DNA of 64,000 nucleotides from Cunninghamia lanceolata (lineage: Eukaryota; Streptophyta; Pinopsida; Cupressales; Cupressaceae): contig BSBN01000233.1 of assembly GCA_027924645.1 (NCBI GenBank), forward strand, positions 12,542,501 to 12,606,500. The letters are read 5' to 3'. A program made the translations under genes and the position numbers. The first letter of the stretch is position 1, and every line of letters starts with the position of its first letter. Below are positions 1 through 12,045 of this stretch, piece after piece. The notes below the pieces were generated by a model. The model worked only from the letters and a program-made list of their open reading frames with translations, searched no databases and was not told the origin of the DNA.

Positions 1-1399
1 ATTTATTTTTCATGAAGTAAATAACATCATCTCCTACTACACTACTCTACTCTTCATAAAGGAGCATCATTGAAGAAGATCAACATCATGTAACCTATAA
101 GAAGAAGCATCACAGAGTTGGACAAATGAAGCTACAAGTATCATACATCCAGTCTACAAGAAGAATGAATAAGGCAAGATCTACAAGTTGTATTCCCAAA
201 CATTCAAGTATCAAGCAATCACATTGAATACATCACACATTGATGATACAATTTTCAAAGTATGCTGAAGTGGCATCTAGGTGGCGAGTACACATCATTC
301 AATTTTAATTAGCCGCATTATTTAATGCATTCAATGTATCATTTAATAGAAGTCAAAGGGACGCCTATGTGGAAGGTGGTTTTAAATGCTTTCGCCTTAC
401 CTTATCACATTGGATAACGTGCCTTCATTGCCTCTCTCTTTTATGCTAAAAATAGCAAATTGTTGTAACTACCTGTGAGGTGGCACGATCTAGACCCTTG
501 GCTATCAAATTGATCTCAGTCATTCATTGTAAAACTGGACACTATATAAAGGCCTTGTTGCCTCATTTTGTAAGAGATAGATTTTAGATTTTAGGAGTAG
601 AGTAGGAGAGACTCTCGAAATTCTCTGAGAGGGCTTGAAGTTGTTGTAAATATTTCTCAAAGTTAATGCAAAGACATTGGAGCTACTTGTTTGGTGTTTA
701 AGTGTTGGCTTGTGGAATCACATGGTTTCTTGTACTTTGATGAAATGGAGAGATGTTTCAAAATAGATTAGAAGTAAAGTAGATTAGGAGCTCATTGATG
801 TGATGTATGTTGTATTGAATATTTGATCAACTCCTAGCTCATGCTTTTAACATTCATCGCTGATGAAGTGTTGTGTAAAGCTAGTCTGAGCTTAATTTGC
901 ATAAGTTCGATTGTGGATGCTTGTTTGAGCTGCGCCGTTTGATGGGTGTTCATATAAGCCTTCATGATTTGAAAACCATTCGCGTAACCTTAAGAGATTG
1001 CACCAACTCCATGTAGTTGTAGGCATCCTTGGCGAAGTGGAGTTAGGTTAATTCAGGAGTTTGTCTATTCTTACATCATCATTACCTCATTGACCTTAGA
1101 TTAGCTTTCTGAACCCTTACCTTTTACTTTTCTTTATTATTGAAATCCTGAATACTTCATCCACATTGAAAGGAGGAACAAGCTAATGAAAGAAGAAGAG
1201 TCTGCGTAAGTCCCTTTTTGATTATCAGCAAGATCACATGTAATCACTGAGTTAACCCACCATAAGTCATAGGAAAAGGAACCTTGGAGTTACTTCACTA
1301 GATCACATAGTTCAGCCTTTGAAGAGCTTTATTCAAGAGAGAGTGGGATACTCTAGTGTTTTACTCTATTGTTGACTTGTCTAAAAACAATCATCAACA
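1..1399 (+). mobile_element. Family X LTR, 3' part (left edge of window)
   Basis: This stretch is the reverse complement of the segment 59620-about 61000, with near-identical blocks such as the 40 bases around 255-300 and the TATA region near 543. It ends in ATCATCAACA at 1399, the same terminus as the other family X units in reverse orientation. No primer binding site follows the terminus, so this is the 3' end of an element or of a solo LTR; the other end lies outside the window, so no target duplication can be tested. No coding region is seen in it. Confidence 0.75.
543..550 (+). promoter_or_regulatory. TATA box of family X LTR
   Basis: TATATAAA lies about 850 bases before the LTR end. 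The matching site in the right-edge copy (60463-60471, minus) and in the 6.4-kb copy (14303-14310, minus) is at the same relative place, which supports a conserved LTR promoter. The transcription start itself is not visible. Confidence 0.6.
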
Positions 1400-1614
1400 A
1401 GAAGTATATGTATTGCAAGGCTCTTTTAACCAGGCAGGGGTTTTGGCAATTTAATTGTATGCAGCTTTGCACTAGGCGTGGGGATTGGTGATAGTGATCA
1501 TTGATGGAGTTAATTATCATTGTTGTTGTTGTTATACTACTGCAAACTTTATACTTCATACTGGCATTCATTTCAGAGGGTTTCATGGCATATCTTACCT
1601 GTGAGTTCATGATT

Positions 1615-1918
1615 TGTAACCCCCAATTTTTTGGGTATTGTTGTTTTAGATAATGGGGGATATTTTATGAACTGGGTTGTCAATATTTTGTGAAAATACT
1701 GAGTATATAAGCTGATATAAAAATCTGTTATTTCCAATTGTGTATTCCCTATGTAATGTTCAATTTTTTAGTTGAAAATTATTATTGCAATATCTTCTAT
1801 TTTGCTGCATTATATTGTTGTATCAAACATTGCAAATATATCAGAAAACCATAAAACAATTAGAAACAGACAAGCAAAATCCAGAAAGTAAATATCCTAT
1901 CAGGGGTGGGATATTACA
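1615..1918. repeat. Short TG...CA unit, possible small LTR
   Basis: A 304-bp block starts TGTAAC and ends ATTACA, giving a short inverted terminus (TGTAA/TTACA) typical of LTRs. The flanking 5 bases do not match (TGATT and GGTGT), so insertion as a unit is not proven. It may be a degraded small LTR or chance. Confidence 0.25.
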
Positions 1919-3231
1919 GGTGTGTGGAGTATGATATTGTATTTGGGATCTCTTGGAGATATAGAGTGGAGTGGCTTCTTCGTTAAGGAGTATTGTACGG
2001 TGTTGCCCTACCTATTTCTGCATATATTGGATATTAGGGCATCTTGGCCCACGAACATCTCTTGTGTTGTGTGAGATCTATCTTCTGCATTATATTATTT
2101 CCATTATTATATGGGGTTTCAGGGACAGGAAAAAAATTCCTGGATTTTGGAGACGACGGGGGGATGGTTAATACAATAATATTGAAAAATTTATATTTAA
2201 GATTGACAAATAAAAATATTTTAAAATAAGTGAAAAGAAGCTATCCAATAATCCATTTGATAACTATAATAGCATGATTATCATTTTTAAATTTTATTTC
2301 TATCAATGAAATTTACGAAAAACAAATGAGCTGAGAATCAGAACTACGAGTTACAAATATCAATATGAAAAAATGGTAATCAATGCCAAAAGAAGATATG
2401 CAAAGCGGGTTTGAGCAACAAGCTAAAAAATTTGGAGTTATCATCCAATGGATAACTCAGAAACTGCTCCCATCACTGGAATTGCTGGACTGAACTGTAT
2501 CCTACAATGCAAGTCCAACTAATCCCACTTGTACATCCTGCTCCTCATTAACCTTCCAAACCTATGACATAAGGCCCCCCATATAGGCCCTGTGTATTTT
2601 TTCGTTTTAAGCTCTCTTTTTTGCTTCAAGAAAGTGCCTAGGTGATAGGCACACTTATCAGACTAAATGTGCTATGGTGGAAGCATATGCTTGAATGAAA
2701 GGCTGAGAACTATATTCAAGTGCAGTGGCTAGGAGAAAGACAAATAACAGAACAGTTAGACACTACAGTAAGAACTATAATATGCAATGTTGTATTATTC
2801 AATAGTTTCTATACAAGATTTGAGAGGTTGGTTAGTTGAGTACCTAAGCCATCCTCCTGTTCTACCACTAACCCAGCTAACTAACTTGTTTATTGTCTCT
2901 CATTCAAACAATGGTATTGTACACTAATTTACATGTAGCAGGGTGGTGAGCAATTCAACAATTACAAGACAGTCTACCGCTCTGATGAGTTCTGGATAGA
3001 TTCCTGTGTTGTTACCCAAGAATGGCACTGCAACTGCCTATGCAGAACAAGTCTATCAAACTAGGTGCCCTCAGATTTATGCAGTAGGTTTGGGGAGGAA
3101 TTAGGTTGTCATGTTACCACACGTGTTCCTCTGGTGATGACTAGGCTGCTTATGGAGCCACATAAGCCACATGTGAGTGTTAACAGGGTTATGAGCTCCT
3201 GATTGTCCCAGATCCACCTGAATCAGTTGCC
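1919..3231. other. Unassigned; probably 3' noncoding part of gypsy-0
   Basis: No coding frame can be recognised on either strand. Because the minus-strand gypsy-0 coding remnant ends at about 3232, the lower part of this stretch is probably its 3' untranslated region and LTR, but no LTR boundary or target duplication was found. Confidence 0.3.
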
Positions 3232-3466
3232 CTCCTTGAGAAGTAATGTTTCCCATTGAGTGCAACTACAGAATGAGATGTGGGAAGGTTTATTCAACTT
3301 GCACTTCTGTGAACCATTTCCTCAGGAAGGAACTTGACCCACTTTCATGACCTGGAAGAGAGGGATCTCTTGCTGGCCTGTTCGTTTAACACAGGCATCT
3401 ATTATCTGATTAGCCTATGCTGAGAAGTTTGGATTTATTTCGGCCAATTGTAGTGTATCTGTCGTG
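3232..3466 (-). pseudogene. gypsy-0 polyprotein C-terminal tail (remnant)
   Basis: On the minus strand the sequence reads as the tail after the integrase, with phrases such as RTGQQEIPLFQVMKVGQVPS and HSMGNITSQGG, which resemble the end of plant gypsy polyproteins. It directly continues the integrase remnant at 4388-4823 once the inserted element 3475-4379 is removed. Stop codons and small indels show it is dead. Family assignment is from memory of the motif style. Confidence 0.5.
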
Positions 3467-3474
3467 TTTGGAGA

Positions 3475-4379
3475 ATAGTTCCACGGAGTTTCCTGACAGG
3501 GGGATGGGGGGACGGGTTTCAGGGATGGGGGGACCAAGGGCTTAAGTTTGGGGACAGCGAGGAGGCGGCAAGGGGGTGGCGCAAATACATATAGTACTTG
3601 AAAAATTAGTTATAAAAAGATGTATAAGAAATAAGTATAAGAATTACAAATGAAACTTTCACATACTAAGTAAACTAGTAAGTAGTAACTACTAAACAAT
3701 AAAGTTAAAACTTTAAACAAATTGCAATGATTGCATTTGAACATTAACAATGAAAATGTGACATGTTGAATTTTCAAAATTTCATAATGATGATTCATGA
3801 TTACAATGTTCAAAAACAAAATACAAATGACTGTGAGTCAATGGCTAATGGTCTGATACCTCTAATCATCCACAAGGTTTTCGCCAAGCTCCTCATCACT
3901 AGAACTACTAGACTCCACATGCTCAAGCTCCTCCAAACCAATACCAACCAGCCTTGATTACAACCTTTATCCTTTCTCATTTTGATTTTTTTCACTTTTG
4001 TGATTTCTTAGGGTGTGGGTAGGGCCCATAGACCATTAGGGTTAAGGGTTACTAGCACAAAGAACAAAAAAAAATCCTGATTTGAAAAAAAAAATTAACT
4101 TTTTACCTTAGTTGCCATGGGGGACGTCTGGAAGTTTCGGGGACAGTTAGGAGACGTCTGGGAGTCCCCTAGGTGTCTTGGGGATGTCCCAGAGTCTCCT
4201 AGAAGACCAAAATTAAAGGGGATGTCCCAGGCGTCCACGTCTCGAAAATGTCCCATGGTCATGGGCGGCAGTGGTGGGACAGCGAGGGGACGTCTCCCCC
4301 AAGTCCCCAAGTCCCCGAAACATCCCCGTCTCGAAAATGCAGGGTCTTTTGGGGGGGACGTGTCCACTTGGAACAAGGG
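3475..4379. mobile_element. hAT-like non-autonomous element in gypsy-0
   Basis: The 905-bp insert is flanked by a perfect 8-bp duplication, TTTGGAGA, at 3467-3474 and 4380-4387, and removing it rejoins the gypsy-0 tail. Its termini share a loose inverted match (AGTTCCA near the left end, TGGAAC near the right). A G-rich internal block (about 3498-3590) matches the block at about 45540-45605 in another element with an 8-bp duplication. No transposase is encoded; the open frames near 4117-4431 are by-products of G/C-rich sequence. The 8-bp duplication suggests the hAT superfamily. Confidence 0.6.
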
Positions 4380-4387
4380 TTTGGAGA

Positions 4388-4823
4388 GTCCAACAAAGGT
4401 GGATAGTAGTTTTGCAAGAGTTCTACATTGAAAATAGGACGCAGACCAAGGTAGGTAGGAAGATTGAGCTCGATGGCGTTATCTCCTACTTGCTTGGTGA
4501 TAGTGCAATGCTCGTACCAAAGTGGATGAAGCTTTTAGTGAGGTCCTATGGGTGTTCTTTCTACAAAGGTAACCATACCCGATCACCAACCTGGAAGTTG
4601 TGCAATATGCAATGTTTGTTATGGCATTGCATGTGTTTGGCAATTGTGTTCAAAAGGATGGTTTACACCTATTGTTTTATATGTTGAATGTGCTCAATGA
4701 ATTCGGCGACTTTGTCAACTTCCTTTTGAGTTGGAGTTACTGTTGAGGATGGTGGCATGGGATAAGCTATGTTAAAGGGTGCCAGCAATTGGAAACCAAA
4801 GCAAACCTAAAAAGGGTTGTATT
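4388..4823 (-). pseudogene. gypsy-0 integrase C-terminal region (remnant)
   Basis: The minus strand encodes, across several frames and stops, the segment downstream of the integrase core: HNFQVGDRVWL, then KLHPLWYEHCTITK, VGDNAIELNLP, LGLRPIFNVELL and YYPPLLDSPN. This order is the usual GDxVWL ... NxFxLxLP ... VFNVxxL pattern of Ty3/gypsy integrases. Upstream it stops abruptly at 4823, where the LTR of gypsy-1 begins, so gypsy-1 inserted into it. At least two frameshifts and several stops make it non-functional. Confidence 0.65.
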
Positions 4824-6315
4824 TGTAATGTGTCGTACCTGTTGGTTCTTTTAAAATCTTTTAAGTGTTATTTTTTAAATTTTTAATGTGTTCTTTCAGA
4901 CTAGAGAGAAGATGCAGAAGGGGTTTCAGTTTTCTTGCAATGTATTTGCCGGAACAGTACAATATAGAGCATATATTTCAAACCCAGAAAATATACAACA
5001 AATATGAAGAAAATATGAAAGACACAGATCATAAAATGGCCAATTATTAATTACTATCACATACCCATATTCAAATTTTCAACTTTGTACAAGTGCTGAG
5101 ACTGGACCAGCAAGTGGGTAGTGTAAGAAACCCTCCAAATCGTCAAGGAATGATCACAATATGCATATAAATGAATACAATAACATTAGAGGCCCTAGAC
5201 GCCCCAAACAAACAAAGATAATGGCAGCTATCAATGAGAAATGAGTCTCAGGAATTCCCACGTCCCTTCAGGTAGGCTGTACGGCCAAGCTGGGAGGTGC
5301 AATCAGCAACCACAACACTCAAATATCTATGTAACCTCACTGTAATGGGCTGTATGCTGCACATGAGGCTGGGCGACCAAGAATATGGAAGATATCGGCA
5401 CCCAAACACTCCAAAAAGGCACCCCAATGTGGTACGGCTGGGCTGGGTATTGTACGGCCAGCAAAAGAAATATGTATCTGCCACCAAACCTTTCACAATC
5501 ACTCCAAAATCTGTTCTTCTCCATTGTTATCAGTTGAACATCAACGATCTGCAACATATGTGAACAATAGACCCCTCAAATCCATCAATCGAACTCCATT
5601 GAAGCACAAGATGCAAACACTGTATGCATTTGCCAATCTAGCACCTTTGGACGGTCTTTCACGCCTGTAGAATGTTGTTACTAGAGGGAGTTTTCGTTCC
5701 TAATAGCCCCTGGTTCGAATCCTCTTCAAACCCTCTCAGAAAACCCTAGCAAAGCAAAATAGCCAACAATATCATAAACTCAAGCATATCCAAACGAATT
5801 CACTTTTCACCTTTTGTTTCCTCTCCAAGAGGGGCATTGGCTTTTTGGGGGGAAATTGTTTTGTTTTTTAATTATTTTATTCCCCTAGGGATGGGCGCCC
5901 AACTCCACAAGTGACACACTTTATAATTTCTTTTCATTCTGGTCACTTAATGAAATAACACTAAAGTCCCAATTAAATAAATTAACTCAACTTACGGACT
6001 TTAAAATAACTGGCAAGATAATATCGCAATTCCACGTTCAATAGCTCGTCGGAAAGGTCTCGACGAGACGAATCCAACCCAACTCTAAAAATCCCGATGT
6101 GACACCAATCCTGAACTTATTAAAAATAGCAAGTATGGGCCATAAACAAACAAAGCCAACTCTGAGAGTGCCAACTGGATCCACTAAACTCAAACCACAT
6201 CTACACCACTGAATTACCCATCCAAGGCCAATCCAACCATGGTTCCCTAACCAAGTTGTCAGTCTACGAGAACCCAATAATAGACTAACACTGTAGCTAG
6301 AAAGGGAACATTACA
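4824..6315 (-). repeat. gypsy-1 3' LTR
   Basis: The 1,492-bp unit starts TGTAATGTG and ends ACATTACA on the plus strand, so its ends form the inverted repeat TGTAAT/ATTACA. A polypurine tract abuts its inner end on the minus strand and the gypsy-1 pol reading frame ends inside it. It is homologous along much of its length to the solo LTR 42639-44062. Flanking bases on the left are GTATT; the partner duplication could not be found because the 5' side of the element is missing. Confidence 0.7.
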
Positions 6316-7730
6316 GTCCGCCCTCCCTAAGATTGCTTGCCTCAAGCAATCTCAGATCAGGATGCTCCAATACCTGCTCATTCTCCCAAGTAGCATCCTC
6401 AACTGGCATTTTTTTCCATTTTACCAGATACTCCCTGATGATCCTCCTCCGCAAGGTACGTTCTCTGTGTCAATAATAGCCTCGAGTACTAAAATCAAAT
6501 TCCCCTCTTCATCAAGAGGAGGCAACTCTGCTGAAGGTGTCACATTATGCCCTAGTGCCTTCTTGAGGCGAGACACATGAAATACATTGTGTACCCTGCT
6601 ACCTGCCGGCAACTCTAACTCATAAGCCACTTCTCCAACTCTCTTGGAGATCCTGAAAGGTCCATAGTAACGTGGCTTAAGCTTTCTCTGCTCCACTCTT
6701 CTTGAGAGTGGACTGCATGTAAGGCTGCAGTATTAAATACACCATGTCATCTACCTCAAATGAACGCTCAGTCCTCTGCTGATCTGCATAATGCTTCTGT
6801 TGATTCTGAGTCTTCTGAATATTCTCCTTCAAAGACCTCATGATATCCTGACTCTCCTATAGAAGGTCTTTGGCCTTAGGCACTCTGCTATCACCAAACA
6901 ATAAATCCACAAAGCTCGGTGCATCATACCCATATAGTGCCATAAACGATCACATCTGGATGGACATGTGAAAAGAAGTGTTGTAACAATATTCACCTAT
7001 GTGAAGCCTCTTAATCCATGCCCTTTGCTGCCCTGCAACATAATTACGGAGGTATCCTTCCACCCATTTATTAACTATCTGTTTGGCCATCTGTCTGTGG
7101 GTGGTAGTTGGTGTTGGGGGTGAGCTCTGTCCTTGTCAACCTGAAGAGCTCCTGCCAAAAATTGTTGAGGAACCTACTGTCCCTATCACTCACAATGCTT
7201 TGTGGCAACCCGTGAAGTCGGAATACCTCTCTGAAAAACAACTCTACAACCTATGCTGCAATATAGGTGGTAGGAATAGCAAAGAAGTGTGCAAAACTTC
7301 GTCAATCTATCCACTACCACAAAGATACAATCCCTGCTTTGGACCTTTGGTAAGCCTGTAATAAAGTCCATAGACATACTATCCCACTTCCTCTCAGGAA
7401 TGGGCAGGGGCTGCAGTAATCAACCTGGGAAAGAGTGCTCCTGCTTATTCTGCTGACATGTCGGGCACTCTCACATATTTCAACACTTCAATTTTGAGGC
7501 CTTTCCATGTGAAACGCTCTCACCTGCCTGTATGTTTTGAAGTAACCAGGGTGTCCAGCCATAGGCAAGTCGTGGAATGCTCTCAAAACCTTTTGTTTCA
7601 TCTCCGACCCTGACACTAGAAAAATCCTGTCTTTGTAAATGATTAAGTCATTTGCCACTGTGTATCTATCATCCTGATAATGCCATCTATAATCCCAGTA
7701 GCCCATTTGTCCTTAGCATATTCTACAGAT
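6311..7730 (-). pseudogene. gypsy-1 integrase and chromodomain
   Basis: Reading the minus strand from 7706 downward: the zinc-binding region (AFHDLPMAGHPGYFKTYRQV, 7488-7706), the start of the catalytic core ([15 protein letters not shown] ... [10 protein letters not shown], 7186-7377), then the C-terminal part (KLKPRYYGPFRISKRVGEVA, VHNVFHVSRLKKALG, 6421-6696). After a frameshift near 6450 comes a chromodomain (EYLVKWKKMPVEDATWE) up to a stop at 6311-6313. Chromodomains at this place define chromoviruses, whose integration is directed to heterochromatin. Stops and frameshifts between the segments show it is dead. The TAA stop lies inside the 3' LTR. Confidence 0.85.
6316..6328 (-). other. 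Polypurine tract of gypsy-1
   Basis: On the minus strand AGGGAGGGCGGAC lies directly before the 3' LTR, the position and composition expected for the plus-strand primer of reverse transcription. It overlaps the last codons of pol. Confidence 0.65.
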
Positions 7731-9378
7731 ATCAGCTCTCTCCAATCCTCTGAAATAGTACCCAGTACACACAAATGGGGTCTCCTGGATAAGGCGTCAG
7801 CAACTATGTTTTTCTTCCCTTTGACGTAGACAATGTCAAAGTCATAGGCCTGAAGTTTGTTGACCCACTTCTACTGCTTGTCATTCAGGTCTTTCTGACC
7901 AAGGAAATGTTTTAGACTATTGTGATCGGTTTTGACCACAAACTTAGTCCCAACCAGGTACTGTCTTAACTTAGCCATCGCATGCATGTGGCTAACATCT
8001 CCTTGTCGTAAATATTGTAAGTCCTCTCCACACCCCTCAATTTCCTGCTCTCGAATGCTATAGGGTGTTTATCCTACATTAATACCGCACCAATGCCTTC
8101 CCCTGAGGCATCACACTGCAACTCAACAGGCCTGCCGAAATCTAGAATGGCCAACACAGGACAGGTACTCATCAACTCCTTAAACAAGTCAAAACACTCC
8201 TGTGCACCACCTGACCAACTGAATGCATCCTTCCGAGTCAAGTCTATAAAGGGGGCAGCTGACTGTGAAAATCCCCTCACAAATCTGCAGTAATATCCAC
8301 AAAGACCAAGGAATCCCTTGCGCTAAGAGAGATTCTTTGGTGGCGGCCAGTCAATGATAGGCCGAATTTTTTCCAAGTCCACCTTCACACTATCAACGCT
8401 GATAATATGACCTAAAGTACAATAACTCGGTCATCCCAAACTCACACTTTGACATCTTGGCGTATAATGACTCACGCTCAAGAATGCTCAAGACAATGTC
8501 AATGTGTTTCAAATGCTCCTCCCAAGTCCTGTTGTATATCAATATGTCATCAAAAAATATCAACACAAATCTTCGTAGTTGTTCTCTGAATACCCTGTTC
8601 ATACAGGATTGGAAGGTGGCTGGTGCATTGGTTAAACCAAAAGGCATGACCAGGAACTCGAAGTGCCCATAATGGCACCTGAACACTGTCTTCTCAACAT
8701 CTTCATACCTGACCCGTATCTGGTGATAACCGAATCTCAAATCTATTTTTGAGAAGTAACATGCCCCGTGCAACTCATCTATCAGCTCATCAATTCGGGG
8801 TATGGGGTATCTGTCTTTATGGTCTTCTTATTAAGCTCTCTATAATCTATGCACATTCTGAGAGTTTCATCTTTCTTCTTAACTAAGACCACTAATGAAG
8901 CGAATGGACTTTTGCTTGGCCTTATGTGCCCCATTTCGAGAAGCTCTTTGATAGCTTTCTTGACCTCATCCTTATAACTCTTCGGGTGCCTGTAAGGTGT
9001 GGTAATCACGGGCTTAGCACCCTCCTCAAGCTCAATGATGTGCTCAATACCCCTATCAGGGGGTCTACCTGGTGGTATGTCACTAAACACCTTGGTGTGT
9101 TTAGTCAAGAGAGCCTGTATATCAGGTGGATACTCATACTTCTGTTGTTCTGACACTGCAGGCATCACCATCACGTCTGCTACCCACTGCACCTGATCAT
9201 GTCGAATCAATCTCTCCATCCTCTTGAGTGAAACCACTCTCAACCCACCATCTGAAATTCCCTGAGCACGTCTTCTCCCGTTCACCTCAAACTTCATCTC
9301 CATAGTCCTCAAGTTGGGTGTGAACTCCCCAATGTCATACACCCATCGCATGCCCAAAACAACATCCATCTCACCCAT
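7731..9378 (-). pseudogene. gypsy-1 reverse transcriptase and RNase H
   Basis: The minus strand carries the reverse transcriptase in two frames: 8782-9378 ([34 protein letters not shown]) and 8393-8773 ([29 protein letters not shown], catalytic FFDDILIYN at about 8547-8558). A one-base shift near 8800 separates them. The thumb and RNase H follow at 8074-8280 (VELQCDASGEGIGAVLM), with an in-frame stop right after, where a Q would be expected. The catalytic aspartates of the polymerase are retained. Order and motifs are those of Ty3/gypsy pol. Confidence 0.88.
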
Positions 9379-9867
9379 TGTAACTACATAGAAATCTAAC
9401 TAGCAAGTGTAATCATTCAACAATATGGTGAGATTGAGTATCCTCCTGGTGCAAGTGAGAACAAATCTGTCTGCCACTCTCACCTTAAAGCCCCCGAACT
9501 CTTCTATTTTGAGTCCTCTCTTAGCAACCAAACCCTCATCTATGAAATTATGAGTAGCCCCTGTGTCTAGTAGAGTAATCACTCGCTGCCCACCAAGTAC
9601 TCCTCTCATCTTAAATGACCCCTTTCTGAATGCTAGAGAGATGTGCTATGGGTAGGGCTGTCTGCTCCTCGGTATCAGATGCCTCAAATGCACCATCTAT
9701 ACCTGAATCATTGGCTTTTGATTATTGCTCTGAAAGTGGCTCTGACTCCACTGACTCATCTGCTGAAAAATATTCTAATTGTTTTACTTTTCCTTGGGCA
9801 GCACACATATGCTTAGGGTCCCAAGGCTCTCGGCAATGGAAACAAAGTTTCTTCCTCCTAAGGTCAT
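9379..9867 (-). pseudogene. gypsy-1 aspartic protease and zinc knuckle
   Basis: The minus strand 9400-9609 contains the aspartic protease active site in LLDTGATHNFIDEGL, preceded (about 9800-9846) by a zinc-knuckle-like CFHCREPWDPKHMC, typical of the nucleocapsid end of plant gypsy Gag. A stop separates the protease from the reverse transcriptase, and another lies between knuckle and protease. The protease would cleave the Gag-Pol polyprotein inside the virus-like particle; here it is a fossil. Confidence 0.8.
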
Positions 9868-10915
9868 TCAACTGATCATTGTCCAACCTGGAAGAACTCT
9901 TAGGATGTTGTCCGGAATCCTTTTGAAAGTGTCTTTTGTCCTTCTCCTTGTCCCTCCTATACTAGAACCCCTTAGACTGAAACTTCTACAAACAGAAGAC
10001 TCCATATCACAGGTCTTTTTCATGACCTCCTGTAATGATGAAGGGTCCAAACCCTTAACCCAACCACGTAAAGGATCTGTCAACCCATCAATGAAGAGCA
10101 TGATCAATCTGCGCTCTGAAATGTCTGAGACCATAACTGATAGGTCCTAGAACTCTGATATGTATGAATCCACTGAGCCCACCTATCTCAATTGAGCCAA
10201 TTCCTTAAACTGCATCTCAGGATCCTTTTTATCAAATCGATCTATTAACCTAGCAATGAACTCAACATAAGAAGTGATCTGGTCGTGTCCCAAGGTAACC
10301 TTTCCGTTGCTCCACCATTTATGTGCGTTGCCTTCTAAATGTAAGGCTGCATATGTAATGGCGTCGGTCTCGGGCATGGGGTTGATCTGGAGATAGCTGT
10401 CCAACATTTGGACCCAAGCTCTAACAGAGGTTTTGCCTGACCCGTCAAAATAAGGCAAAGTCATTTTGCTCACTTTCTTCTGAAGTTCTTGATTTTGCTA
10501 TCTGTTTCCTCTGCGGGGTCTATGTCTCATCCTAAGATCTGAGTACTCTCCAAATGTCATCTCAGCCCTAAACTCCTCGCTGGATGCCCGCCAATCTCTC
10601 AGAATCTCATCCTGGAACTCAAGCTGTGTGGCCTCCTATTTAGGAACATTGTTCCTGGGTGCAAATATGGGTATGCTAGGCCTATCACTGGTTGTCAACT
10701 AAGTAGCCCTCATGTTGGTGATTGAAGCTTCACCATCATCGTCTCTATTTCTGTGTCTATCCCCATTGTGCCTGTCACCATTCTGCTTGTCCCCATTATT
10801 CCTATCACCCATATGCCTGTCACCTCCAATATTAACCCTGTCTCTGTCCCCAAAGTTGTTCTTGTTTCTTCCGTTATTATTATTATTGTTATCCCTGTTA
10901 TTTCTACCATCACGA
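9868..10915 (-). pseudogene. gypsy-1 Gag (5' truncated)
   Basis: From 10913 downward the minus strand reads an Asn/Arg/Asp/Gly-rich leader with repeated GDRHNGDRH-like units, then the retrotransposon Gag core (LPYFDGSGKTSVRAWVQMLD, HLEGNAHKWW, DPEMQFKELAQLR; 10183-10473) and its C-terminal half (9868-10134). The two halves share one frame and are separated by two stops. No start codon, PBS or 5' LTR is present: homology stops at about 10915, where a 20-bp tandem array begins. Either the 5' part was deleted or the array belongs to a long leader. Confidence 0.78.
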
Positions 10916-10920
10916 GGTAT

Positions 10921-12045
10921 CCAAGCGTGCTTTCTCTCTCTTAGGCACGCCTTGTCCTATCCAAGTGCGCTTTCAATCATCCAAGCACATCCATTTTCTC
11001 TTAGGTGCGCTTTTGTTTCACTGACCGCGCTTGACTTTCACTAGTCGCGCTTTTACACTGTAACATTTTCTTTGCTCAAGCGCACCTCAATCCCTTCAGG
11101 TGCGCTTTGTCCTCTCCAAACGCATTTTGTCTCCTCTAGGCGCGCTTTTCTTTGTTTAGGCATGCTCTCAATCTTCATGGCACACTTTTGTTGTTCTGAG
11201 TGCGCCTTTCCTCTGTCAAGTGTGCCTTTCCTCTGTTAGGTGCGCCTTCATGCTTGCAAGAGCACCTTTGAAAAGCCAAACGTGCATTCACTCTAATAGG
11301 CACGCTTTTGCTCTATCCAGACACATGAGAACTCAAACTAGCGCGCCTTAACTCTTTGGAATGCGTCAACATTGAAAGTTTTCCTTCATTCAGGCACGTT
11401 AAAAGTGCACTAGGCGCACTTTTATCAACTCAAGTGCGCTTTGAATCATCCAGGCGTGTCCAATCTTCCCAAGGCACGCTTTCAGTCCTATAGGCGCGTT
11501 TCACACCTTCCTAATGCGCTTTTCTTTTGACAGGTGTGCCCCTTACCTCTTTGGCGGGCTTTCTATCTTCTTGACACGTTTAAACTCCTCAAGGCGTGCT
11601 TTGATTGAACTGGACGTGCTTTTCCTTCAGGAAGCACGCCTCTACAAACTTGGATGCACCTTCCACATGTTGGGTGCGTTTTTTCTGAGTGAGACGCACC
11701 CTTCTAGAGATGGATGCGCTTTTGAATGTCCAAGAGCACCTTTTACTGGAAAGACACGCTTTTTGATTAACTCCCAACCTCTGCATTCAAGCGCGCTTCA
11801 CCACTATCAGGCACGTGTTGTCTTTCCCAAGTGCGCTTTTACTTAACCAGGCGCGCCTTGTCTTCTTCAGACGCGCTTTTGCAAACCAAAGCACACTTTT
11901 CCTGAGTGAGGCATGCCTTTCTGGAGGCGGGTGCACTTTTGTGTGACGAGGAGCATATGATGTTTGTTAGGCACGCTCTCTTCTTCCCAAGCGCGCTTTT
12001 TTCTTCCCAGGCGTGCTTTTCGCATTGAGACTTAATCTTTTCAAA
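10921..12045. repeat. 20-bp-period GC-cored tandem array
   Basis: About 55 consecutive degenerate units of 20 bp, with consensus near TAGGCGCGCTTTT followed by seven variable bases. The G-Y-G-C-G/A-C core stays at the same position in nearly every unit while the rest diverges; only a few units are one to five bases short. No frame stays open through it for more than about 110 codons and neither strand resembles protein. It abuts the truncated end of gypsy-1 gag. It may be the leader or U3 of a retrotransposon; family X units carry comparable arrays. Confidence 0.8.

Noticed and set aside
4095..4687. Overlapping frames on both strands (93-138 codons)
   Set aside because: They come from G/C-rich repeats of the hAT-like element and from out-of-frame reading of the gypsy-0 remnant.
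5122..5130. TGTAAGAAA as the left end of the gypsy-1 LTR
   Set aside because: Homology with the solo LTR 42639-44062 continues further left, so the true start is TGTAATGTG at 4824.
5712..5722. GGTTCGAATCC, a perfect pol III B-box match
   Set aside because: The A box is poor and there is no cloverleaf; it lies inside the gypsy-1 LTR, so a tRNA gene is not supported and a SINE is only a weak possibility.
10712..11044. 110-codon plus-strand frame rich in Leu/Ser/Pro
   Set aside because: It is the antisense of the Asn/Arg-rich Gag leader and of the 20-bp array.
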